Shown one piece after another: positions 8,365 through 15,637 of a stretch of DNA of 64,000 bases; position 1 is the stretch's first letter, and each line of letters begins with the position of its first letter. This stretch comes from Streptomyces sp. NBC_00287. GTDB taxonomy: Bacteria; Actinomycetota; Actinomycetes; Streptomycetales; Streptomycetaceae. The position numbers were made by a program, and so were the translations under genes. The notes under the pieces were generated by a model. That model saw nothing but the letters and a program-made list of their open reading frames with translations. It ran no database searches and was not told the DNA's origin. The DNA lies in NCBI RefSeq assembly GCF_036173105.1, contig NZ_CP108053.1, positions 8,184,001 to 8,248,000 on the forward strand, in the 5' to 3' direction.

Positions 8365-9126
8365 TCAGGCGTACGGGTCGAACGGGATCCCGGACGGCTT
8401 GGAGTAGGCGAGGGCGTACTGGAAGTCGCCGTCGTCGATCTTGATGCTGGCCGAGCCGAAGTCCGCGCTCAGGAGCTTGTCGCGGTATCCGGCCGGGTAG
8501 CCGTTCCAGCCGACGAGCCGCGGGAAGAACCAGTTGCCCGTGGCGTTCTCGGCCGGCTCGTCATTGCTGTTGGCGAAGCGGAAGCAGTGACTCGATACGC
8601 CGTCCTTGTGGTAGACGATCTTCGGGTGGGTGCCGTCGAAGCGGATCGCCGAACGGGCCGCCACCTGATACGTGTTGTGCTGGGACACCGACACGTACTG
8701 GACCTCGTTGTTGTTGACCCACACCACCACGTGCTCCCAGTCGTGGGTGTGCCCGAGGGCGGCCGGGCCCAGGGTGATCTGGTCCTTCTCGAAGTAGCTG
8801 GCGTACATCACGGCACACCAGCCGTTGTTGCACTTGGCCCGCGAGTAGGTGTTGGCACTCGCCAGCTGGGCGTAGTCGTGGCACTGGCCGTTGACGTCGC
8901 CGCCCAGCTGCAGGCCGGGGTTGAGCGTGCCGTCGGCGCCGATGGCGGCGGTCGTGTAGCAGCCGTCGCCGTCGTAGTCGTAGGCGGGGGAGAAGGTCTG
9001 CTCCAGACCGTCGGCGTTCTGGGGCAGCGGGGTCAGGACACTGGCGTGGGCACTCGCCGGTACCGCCACGACGAGCGTCAGCGCGCCGAGGGTGCCGAGG
9101 AGCAGCTTGCTCAAGGATCTGCGCAT
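8365..9126 (-). CDS. NPP1-family necrosis- and ethylene-inducing-like protein (NLP), secreted
   Basis: A 253-residue secreted protein with a signal peptide (MRRSLSKLLLG, hydrophobic core, cut after ASAHA). The hallmark NLP heptapeptide GHRHDWE appears as GHTHDWE, followed by HVVVWV. Cysteine-containing DYDGDGCYTTAAI and FRFANSNDEPAENATG segments also fit. In plant-pathogen NLPs the Asp/Glu/His cluster binds a divalent metal and contacts sphingolipid head groups in the target membrane. The Arg-to-Thr change in the heptapeptide may alter activity. It is last gene of an operon with chitinase and GH55-like enzymes, 13 bases from the chitinase stop. ATG 9126 is preferred to the GTG one codon upstream. 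Confidence 0.88.
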   Translation of the reverse strand: MRRSLSKLLLGTLGALTLVVAVPASAHASVLTPLPQNADGLEQTFSPAYDYDGDGCYTTAAIGADGTLNPGLQLGGDVNGQCHDYAQLASANTYSRAKCNNGWCAVMYASYFEKDQITLGPAALGHTHDWEHVVVWVNNNEVQYVSVSQHNTYQVAARSAIRFDGTHPKIVYHKDGVSSHCFRFANSNDEPAENATGNWFFPRLVGWNGYPAGYRDKLLSADFGSASIKIDDGDFQYALAYSKPSGIPFDPYA

Positions 9127-9139
9127 CACGTCACCCGGT

Positions 9140-10255
9140 TCAGCAGTAGAGGTTGCCGCCCGGCGAGACGCCGAGGATCGAGGTGAACCGGTTGTACGCG
9201 TCGACTCGGCTCTGGACCTGCGCCGGGTTCCTGCCGTCGCACTCCAGGGAGCCGTTGATGGAGCGGATGGTCTGGCCGAAGCCGGCCTGGTTGACCATGG
9301 CGTTGTGCGGGGTCATGGTGCCGGGGCCGGTCTGGGTGTTCCAGTACCACAGGCCGGTCTTCCAGGCGACGGAGGCGTCGTTCTGCACCAGCCAGGGGTT
9401 GTTGAGCAGGTCGATGCCGAGCGCGTCCCCGGCCGCCTTGTAGTTGAAGTTCCAGGACAGCTGGATGGGGCCACGCCCGTAGTAGGCGGCTTGGCCGGCC
9501 GGGCAGCCGTACCACTGGCTCCAGTCGCAGTAGTTGGGGTAGTTCGCGGTGTTCTGCTCGACGATGTGGACCAGACCGCCGGTCTCGTGGTTGACGTTGG
9601 CGAGGAAGGCGGCGGCCTCCTGCTTCTTCACGGTGTCGCTGCCGGTGTTGGCGAATCCGGGGTACGCGCTGAGCGCCGCGGTGAGCCCGCTGTAGGTGTA
9701 GAAGGAATTCCGGTTCGGGAACATCTGGTTGAACTGGGCCTCGGTGACCACGAACCCGGACGGGTTGGTGCCGCCTCCGCTCGCGGGCGCGGTCCACTTC
9801 TGGTTCGCGCCGCCGGAACAGGTCCAGATCTGCAGCCGGGTGCCGTTGGCGCTGCTGTTGTCACGGACGTCCAGGCACTTGTTCGCGGCCGGGTTCACGA
9901 TGTCCCGCGCCGAGGTGACCACCCATTGCTGGTTGGCACCGCCGGAGCAGTCCCACAGCTGGACCGCGGCGCCGTCCGCGGTGCTGCGGTCGACGACGTC
10001 CAGACACTTGCCGAGCGCGCGCAGGGTCCCGTCACCGGAGTTGGACCAGATCTGGGCGCCGGAACCATTGCAGTCGTAGAGCTGTACGGCGGTGCCGTTG
10101 GCGCTGCTCGCGCCGGCCACGTCGACGCACTTGCCGGCGAGGCCGGTGATCGCCCCGGAGGCGGCCTGTGCGGGAGTCGCGGTGAACAGTGCGGCGAGGA
10201 GGGCGGCGAGCACGGCGAGAACCGTGCTCCGTCCTATGACGCGGGGGGTGGACAT
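9140..10255 (-). CDS. Secreted GH19 chitinase with N-terminal ricin-type lectin domain
   Basis: The 371-residue protein has a signal peptide (cut near AQAA, residue 32), then a beta-trefoil CBM13/ricin-B domain with three repeats marked by GKCVDV, GKCLDV, NKCLDV and QxW motifs. After a Gly/Thr/Pro linker (about 160-167) comes a GH19 domain: catalytic Glu in NVNHETGG, the family signature YYGRGPIQLSWNFNY, and the substrate-cleft segment SINGSLECDG. GH19 enzymes cut chitin with inversion. The lectin module probably targets polysaccharide. It lies 17 bases downstream of the GH55-like gene and just upstream of the NLP gene, in one leftward operon. Confidence 0.95.
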   Translation of the reverse strand: MSTPRVIGRSTVLAVLAALLAALFTATPAQAASGAITGLAGKCVDVAGASSANGTAVQLYDCNGSGAQIWSNSGDGTLRALGKCLDVVDRSTADGAAVQLWDCSGGANQQWVVTSARDIVNPAANKCLDVRDNSSANGTRLQIWTCSGGANQKWTAPASGGGTNPSGFVVTEAQFNQMFPNRNSFYTYSGLTAALSAYPGFANTGSDTVKKQEAAAFLANVNHETGGLVHIVEQNTANYPNYCDWSQWYGCPAGQAAYYGRGPIQLSWNFNYKAAGDALGIDLLNNPWLVQNDASVAWKTGLWYWNTQTGPGTMTPHNAMVNQAGFGQTIRSINGSLECDGRNPAQVQSRVDAYNRFTSILGVSPGGNLYC

Positions 10256-10272
10256 GAGGAACGAGGCTCCTT

Positions 10273-12456
10273 CTACGGGTAGTTGCTGAGGTTGGCCACG
10301 TTGGTGGTGGAGTTGGACGGTCCGCCGCGGTCGTTGATGACATGCCGGATGGTGCCGGTGCCGCCGAGGGAGACCGTCACCATGCTGGTGAAGCGGACGC
10401 CCGCGTTGTTCGGAGCCTCGAAGGCGCGCTCGGCGGTGACGCTAGGGTTGACGTTGAAGTAGCAGTAGCTGCCGAGGCCGTAGGCCTGGTGGGTCGTGAC
10501 CGAGTCGGCGACCTTGTAGGCGGCGTAGCCCTGGGTGGAGCCGTTCATCCAGGCGGCCTGGTTGGGCGGGTCGTACGGCATCTCGTTCTGGTAGAAGTAC
10601 GTCCGGCCGCCGTTGCCGTTCCAGATGGTCTGGTACTTCTGGTAGTGCTCGACGAACAGGCCGTACATGGTGACGTTGTCACCGTTGACGATCAGGCCGG
10701 TGTCCCCGGTGTTGCTGGTCCACCCGATGCCGGAGCCGTGATCGCCGCGCCAGATCCAGGTGTGGTCGCCGATGACGTGGTCGCTGTTGACGACGAGGCT
10801 GGTGGTCGCCTTGCCGACGGCGGCGCCGCCGACGCGGAAGTACACGTCGTGCAGGGACGTCGGGTTGGCGGCGTGCGAGGCGGACGCGTTCGCCGGGCCG
10901 ACCTCCATCAGGGTGGGCGAGTTGGTGGTGCCCGCGTCGAAGAGGATGCCCGCGACCTTCACTCCGTCGACGTCGGCGACCTTCATGGCGGTGATGCCGT
11001 TGTCCGGGATGAACGTGGCGAGGCCGAGCCCGAGGACAACGGTGTCGGCGCGGTTGACCTGCAGCGTCTGGTTGAGGTGGTACACGCCCGGGGTGACCAG
11101 GAGGTTCTTGCCTGCCGCCAGCGCCGCGTTGATGTCCGCCGCGGTCGCGCCCGGCTTGACGACGTAGAAGGAGTCCAGGGACAGCGAGCTTCCGGACGGG
11201 GAGCCGTTCGCCCAGCTGGTCGCCGTGGAGTTGGAGCGAAGCGACGGCACGAACACCTTGTAGGCGCCGTCGCCGTCGACGTACAGGAACGGCTTTTCGC
11301 GGGTGACCGGACTCTGCGCGACCGTCGTGTACGGCGGGTTGGGGAAGCTGGTGCCCGGGACGCCCTGGCTGCCGACGAAGACCATGTTCCAGTTGGAGCC
11401 GGTCCAGCTGCCGAGCTGGGAGTTGCGGGTCAGCCACTGCTGCTGGGTACCGGAGTTGACCTGTCCGTCGATCTTGCTGTCGGCGAGGAGGCCGCCGCTG
11501 GACCAGCCGCCGTCGTCCAGGGCGAGGTTGCCGCGCAGATGCATCCGGCGGTACGGCGCCGCCTGGGAGACCGCCCAACGGTCCCTGCCGTTCGTCGGGT
11601 TGACCGAGAGGTTCTCGGCGCCGCGCCAGAAGTTCTGGGTGGCGTTCTGCGGCGGGAACCAGTCGGCCTCGGCGTGCACCGCGCCGTTGATGGTGACCGC
11701 GTCGGGGGACAGGCCGAGGCCCGCGACCTGGGTGTAGAAGCCGACGTTGACGTCCGCGCTGTAGGCGCCCGGCTTGAACAGCACGGCGTGGCGCTGGGAG
11801 CCGAACTGATTGGTCTCCTGCTGCTGGAAGATCGTGTTCAGCCGGGACTGGATCGTCGAGGACGACATCGAGGGGTCGAAGACGGCGACGTTCGGACCGA
11901 GGTCCGGATTGGCCGTCGACTGGGTCACCGGCACCACCTGGAACCGCTGGGCCGCGCTGCCGTTGCAGGTGTACTGCACGAACTGGACGCTGTCGGCGGT
12001 CGATGCGCCCGGGTCGTCCAGGCACTTGCCGCTGTGCCGATTGACGAAGTGATAGGCGCCGCCGCCCTCGTCGACCGGCAGCCACTGCTGGTTGGCGCCG
12101 CCGCCGTAGGTCCACAGATGGACGGGCGCGTTGTCGGCCGTGGACACGTCCGCGACGTCCACGACCTGGTTGGTGCTGTTGGCGTTGTTGATCCGGACGT
12201 AGCCGTCACTGGTCGCGGTGAGGCTCCACCGCTGGGCGGTGCTGCCGTTGCAGGAGTACTGCTGGACGACGGTGCCGTTGGCGGTACCGGCCGCACGGGC
12301 GTCAAGGCATCTGCCGCTCGCGGCGTTCATGACGGTGGCGAATCCGGTGGGCAGCGCCTCGGCCGCGGCGTTCGCGGGCGTGGGGAGGGCGCTGAGCAGA
12401 CCGGCGGACAGGGAGAGGACAGCGAGGGAGACGGCCGGGGGGTGGGATCTTGGCAT
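10273..12456 (-). CDS. Secreted ricin-lectin plus GH55-like parallel beta-helix enzyme
   Basis: The 727-residue exported protein has a signal peptide (ending near ANAA), a ricin-B trefoil (residues about 40-175; GRCLDARA, TNQVVDVAD, GKCLDDPG and QRW/QQW motifs) and a long right-handed beta-helix. The helix region (NVAVFDPSM, HAVLFKPGAYSADVNVGFY, QVAGLGLSPDAVTINGAV, QQWLTRNSQLGSW, EKPFLYVDGDGAYKVFVP) resembles Streptomyces GH55 beta-1,3-glucanases, though such proteins are also labelled only as RICIN or pectate-lyase-like. A likely target is beta-1,3-glucan of fungal or oomycete walls. The start is taken as ATG 12456; GTG 12462 is possible. The predicted promoter leaves almost no leader. Confidence 0.8.
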   Translation of the reverse strand: MPRSHPPAVSLAVLSLSAGLLSALPTPANAAAEALPTGFATVMNAASGRCLDARAAGTANGTVVQQYSCNGSTAQRWSLTATSDGYVRINNANSTNQVVDVADVSTADNAPVHLWTYGGGANQQWLPVDEGGGAYHFVNRHSGKCLDDPGASTADSVQFVQYTCNGSAAQRFQVVPVTQSTANPDLGPNVAVFDPSMSSSTIQSRLNTIFQQQETNQFGSQRHAVLFKPGAYSADVNVGFYTQVAGLGLSPDAVTINGAVHAEADWFPPQNATQNFWRGAENLSVNPTNGRDRWAVSQAAPYRRMHLRGNLALDDGGWSSGGLLADSKIDGQVNSGTQQQWLTRNSQLGSWTGSNWNMVFVGSQGVPGTSFPNPPYTTVAQSPVTREKPFLYVDGDGAYKVFVPSLRSNSTATSWANGSPSGSSLSLDSFYVVKPGATAADINAALAAGKNLLVTPGVYHLNQTLQVNRADTVVLGLGLATFIPDNGITAMKVADVDGVKVAGILFDAGTTNSPTLMEVGPANASASHAANPTSLHDVYFRVGGAAVGKATTSLVVNSDHVIGDHTWIWRGDHGSGIGWTSNTGDTGLIVNGDNVTMYGLFVEHYQKYQTIWNGNGGRTYFYQNEMPYDPPNQAAWMNGSTQGYAAYKVADSVTTHQAYGLGSYCYFNVNPSVTAERAFEAPNNAGVRFTSMVTVSLGGTGTIRHVINDRGGPSNSTTNVANLSNYP

Positions 12457-12464
12457 GCCCACGG

Positions 12465-12493
12465 AACCTAAAGGTATGGACCACTTGCGTCAA
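12465..12493 (-). promoter_or_regulatory. Promoter of the chitinase operon with a DasR-like site in its spacer
   Basis: Read leftward, TTGACG (12488-12493) is followed by a 17-bp spacer and TAGGTT (12465-12470), a good vegetative promoter. The spacer holds AGTGGTCCATACCTTT (12470-12485), matching 12 of 16 positions of the DasR responsive element known from chitinase promoters. Transcription would begin at or within a few bases of the start codon, giving a leaderless or nearly leaderless mRNA. The promoter is well supported by spacing; DasR control is inference. Confidence 0.6.
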
Positions 12494-12560
12494 GAGGTGA
12501 AGTAAGGTTTGATGAAAGTGAGTTGCCGCATCGGTCGATAACCTCGCAGAACGCAAACGC

Positions 12561-12602
12561 GGCCGGGATCGTCCCCCTCCCCCGAAGGTGACGATCCCGG
12601 CC
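12561..12602 (-). terminator. Hairpin terminator of the astacin-like gene
   Basis: A 13-bp perfect inverted repeat (12561-12573 with 12590-12602) has a 16-base loop and lies about 60 bases beyond the stop of the leftward metallopeptidase gene. It isolates the downstream chitinase operon, which has its own promoter. Confidence 0.75.
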
Positions 12603-12659
12603 ACTCCCCCGGCGCCGGACTGGTGGTCCGTCCGCCCGCGTGCGGCTGTACCCGTGCCG

Positions 12660-13745
12660 TTACCAGCACATCACCGCGGTTTCCCCCGATCCCCAGGTGG
12701 AGTACAGGCGCACACGGACGAAGTAGCGGCGGCCCTTGACGAGATGGGCCTTGATCGTGGCGTTGCCAGGCGTGCCCCCGTCGTCCTGGCCGGTGAGGTA
12801 GCGGGGTTCGCCGTCCCGTTCCTCGAAGACGACCACGACGGTGTCGCTGTCGCCGAAGGTGGCCACCGTGTACTCACGGGTCTCCGGCGGCTCGACGGCG
12901 AAGTCGGCCTGCTCACCCGGGCCGAGACCGATCGGTGCCGAGTGGAACGGCACCAGCGCGGGCGGCCGCGGCGGACCGGCCGGCGGGTACCAGCGCAGGA
13001 CGTACTCCTTGTCGGCGGGGGAGAGCGCGCCGGGCGGGTTCAGACCCGCGCGGAACTGCTCGGGCTCCAGGATGAGCCCCGCCTCGAAGGGGTACTCCAT
13101 GATCGACTGCGGGTCCCAGACGGTGCCGTTGACCTCGTCCGGGTCCAGCTTGCGCAGGATGTTGAAGAACGTCGTCTCCCGGCTCCAGAAGTTCGGCGGG
13201 CCCGCGAGGTCCGCGAACACGGCCTCGTCGTCCCAGTGGATGCCGGCGAACGGGCTCTGATGCTCGTGCAGCATGCCGAGCGCGTGCCCGATCTCGTGCA
13301 GGGCCGTCCCGCGCTCCGAAGGCACGGTCAGGTCCCAGCCGAAGTTCATGGTGCGTTCGTTCAGACCGACCTGGAGCGCGTCCTTGCCCACGGTCGACCA
13401 CGAACCGTCACCCAGCTGGAACCCGATCCGCAACTCGGCCTCCGAGCGGTCCGAGACCTCGGCGAACAACACCCCGATGCCAAGGCCCTGCCACTCCTGG
13501 AAGCACTCGCGCACCACGTCCTGCTGCTCCTTCGAGCCGACCCACGACACCCGCCGGGACCCCCCGGTCCCCGGTACGGGAATCACGGACGCGTCGCTGT
13601 CGCCGTCGAAGAAGTAGTAGTGCAGGACCGTGTGGTTGGCCCACATCCGGCGGCCGCCGATGAGCGCGCGCTGCCGCTCGGCGGTCAGCCCCGGTGCCAG
13701 AAGGGGGGCCGACTGCTGCGCGAGGGAGCAGTAGCGAGCGGTCAT
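12660..13745 (-). CDS. Astacin-like (M12A) zinc metallopeptidase
   Basis: The 361-residue protein contains the full metzincin signature HEIGHALGMLHEHQSP (three zinc-binding His, catalytic Glu, and the family Glu after the third His) and a downstream Met-turn, SIMEYPF. Before it, WANHTVLHYYFF and FQEWQGLGIGVLFAEV match the astacin N-terminal sheet and helix. A C-terminal beta-rich segment (about 245-361) may be a PPC-like binding domain. The ATG at 13743-13745 begins MTARYCSLAQQ with no recognisable signal peptide or propeptide, so export may be non-classical or the protease may act inside the cell. Confidence 0.87.
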   Translation of the reverse strand: MTARYCSLAQQSAPLLAPGLTAERQRALIGGRRMWANHTVLHYYFFDGDSDASVIPVPGTGGSRRVSWVGSKEQQDVVRECFQEWQGLGIGVLFAEVSDRSEAELRIGFQLGDGSWSTVGKDALQVGLNERTMNFGWDLTVPSERGTALHEIGHALGMLHEHQSPFAGIHWDDEAVFADLAGPPNFWSRETTFFNILRKLDPDEVNGTVWDPQSIMEYPFEAGLILEPEQFRAGLNPPGALSPADKEYVLRWYPPAGPPRPPALVPFHSAPIGLGPGEQADFAVEPPETREYTVATFGDSDTVVVVFEERDGEPRYLTGQDDGGTPGNATIKAHLVKGRRYFVRVRLYSTWGSGETAVMCW

Positions 13746-13842
13746 GCGGCAAGGTTGCCGTGGCGGCCCGCCCCGCGCCTGAGTCGGGGGCTACTCAAGT
13801 CCCCGTGTATCAAGTGTGAGTAACCGCGCTCATGTAGATGTG

Positions 13843-15612
13843 ATGACATTCGAACGGGATGCGAAGACCCTTGAACTGCCCTGGCCGTTCAGCGGACGGG
13901 ACAGCGAAGTCGAGTTGATCCGCCGGTCCCTGTCCGCCGGCCGGCACGGCATCGTGGTGACCGGACCCGCGGGCTGCGGCAAGACCCGGCTCGTCACCGA
14001 GGCCACCCGTGGCACCGACTGCGCCAAGGTGGCCGGCACGCCCGAGGCCCGCACCATCCCCTTCGCCGCCTTCGCGCACCTGCTGCCCGAAGAGGTCACC
14101 CTGCACCGGGCCGTGCAACTTCTCTCCTCCGTACGGCTGTTGCTCGTCGACGACGCACACCTCCTCGACGACGCCTCCGCCGCACTCGTCCATCAGCTGG
14201 CCGTACAGGGCCGCACCCGGCTCCTGGTCGTCGCCACCGACGGCGTCCCCGCGCCCGGCGCGATCTCCCGCCTGTGGACCGGCGAACTGCTGCCCCGCCT
14301 CACCCTGGACCCGCTGCCCCAGGAGGCGACGGCACACCTGCTCGGCGGCGGCCTCGATCCGCTCACCGTGAACCGGCTGCACCGCCTGTGCCAAGGTGAT
14401 CTACGGCTGCTGCGCGACCTGTTGGGCGCGGTGCGCGAGCGCGGACTGCTCACCCGGGTCCCGGACGCGGACACCTGGGCCTGGCGGGGCCCGCTGCCGC
14501 TGACGGCGACCGTACGCGAGCGCACCGCGCACGTCCTGGACCGCGCCCACCCCGAGGAGGGCGAGACCCTTGAACGCCTGGCCTTCGGCGAACCCCTCGC
14601 CCCGCACATGGACCTCTTCGACCTGTGGGCCCTCGAACGCCTGGAAGCCGACGGCCTGATCCGCATCGACGACCAGGGCGCCGTCCGCCTCGCCCACCCC
14701 CTGCACGGCCCGGTGCTGCGGGCCGCGGCCGGCCGGCTCCGGGCGAGGCGCCTGGCCCGCACCCCGGACCAGTGCGCGGCGGCCCTCGACGCCGAGGCGG
14801 CCGTACTGGCACGCAGTGTCCGACTGGCCGACGTACGGGCGGTGTCGGCGCCCGTGGGGGAGTGGCTGGTGGACGAAGGGGCGCGGGTCCCGGCCGGGTA
14901 CGCGGCCGTACGCGCCCGGTTCGCACGGATCGGCGGGCGGTTGCGGGAGGCGGAGGCGTGGGCCAGGGAGGGCCTGCGGGATGCGCCGGAGGACCGGTTC
15001 TGCCGCGATGAACTCGCCCTGGCGGCGGCGCAGTCGGGCGAGGTGACGGCCGTGGCCGACGACGTCAGGAACGGCTGGCCCGCCGTCGCGCGCGGTGACA
15101 TCGACGCCGCCCTGGCAAGTGTGGAGCCGTACGACGCCGTACGCCTCGGCGCTCCCGAACGCGCCGCCGGACGGCTCGACGGCGTCTTCGCCCAGCACGC
15201 CGACGCGCTCGCCCGCGGCGACGGCCCCGCGCTGGACCGGGCCGCCGAGGCGCTCCAGGAGCGCGGGCTGCTGCTGTACGCGGCCGAGGCGCACGCCCAG
15301 GCCGTACGGGCCCACCGCGACCCCCGGGCCGCCCGGACCTCCCGCACCCGTGCCGTCGCCCTCGCCCGCCGCTGCCAGGGCGCCCGCACCCCCGCCCTGT
15401 CCGGCCTGGTCCTCGGCGAACTCACCGCCCGCCAACGCCAGATCGTCACCCTGGCCGCCGCAGGCCTCAGCAACCGCCAGATCGCCGAACGCCTCACCCT
15501 GTCCGTCCGCACGGTCGGCAACCACCTCTACAGCGCGTACGCCCGCCTCGGCGCGAGCGACCGGGGCGCCCTGCCATGGCTGGTGGAACTGCCGGACGCG
15601 CAACCGGCGTGA
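13843..15612 (+). CDS. LuxR-family transcriptional regulator with AAA-type ATPase domain
   Basis: The 589-residue regulator begins with a P-loop ATPase (Walker A GPAGCGKT near residue 45, Walker B LLLVDDAH near 105). A helical middle section follows, and a C-terminal LuxR HTH (LTARQRQIVTLAAAGLSNRQ, then IAERLTLSVRTVGNHLYSAY). It is shorter than typical LAL regulators of about 900 residues. The middle part is alanine-rich and may hold worn TPR-like helices. The start is uncertain: ATG 13843 is chosen, GTG 13816 would add nine residues, and neither has a clear ribosome site. It converges on the CHAT gene, 25 bases away, but a functional link is not shown. Confidence 0.85.
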   Translation: MTFERDAKTLELPWPFSGRDSEVELIRRSLSAGRHGIVVTGPAGCGKTRLVTEATRGTDCAKVAGTPEARTIPFAAFAHLLPEEVTLHRAVQLLSSVRLLLVDDAHLLDDASAALVHQLAVQGRTRLLVVATDGVPAPGAISRLWTGELLPRLTLDPLPQEATAHLLGGGLDPLTVNRLHRLCQGDLRLLRDLLGAVRERGLLTRVPDADTWAWRGPLPLTATVRERTAHVLDRAHPEEGETLERLAFGEPLAPHMDLFDLWALERLEADGLIRIDDQGAVRLAHPLHGPVLRAAAGRLRARRLARTPDQCAAALDAEAAVLARSVRLADVRAVSAPVGEWLVDEGARVPAGYAAVRARFARIGGRLREAEAWAREGLRDAPEDRFCRDELALAAAQSGEVTAVADDVRNGWPAVARGDIDAALASVEPYDAVRLGAPERAAGRLDGVFAQHADALARGDGPALDRAAEALQERGLLLYAAEAHAQAVRAHRDPRAARTSRTRAVALARRCQGARTPALSGLVLGELTARQRQIVTLAAAGLSNRQIAERLTLSVRTVGNHLYSAYARLGASDRGALPWLVELPDAQPA

Positions 15613-15637
15613 GATCCGAGGGAGTCAGGCCGCGCCC

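Noticed and set aside
9140..12456. Ricin-type toxins
   Set aside because: The ricin-like repeats are lectin (CBM13) modules attached to carbohydrate-active domains; there is no RNA N-glycosidase chain.
13810..14394. Leftward frame overlapping the start of the LuxR regulator
   Set aside because: It is antisense to the Walker A/B region of the regulator and lacks a ribosome site or recognisable domain.
13816..15612. LuxR regulator as part of the CHAT-protease system
   Set aside because: It is convergent with the CHAT gene and shares no promoter with it; nothing in the sequence ties them together beyond adjacency.
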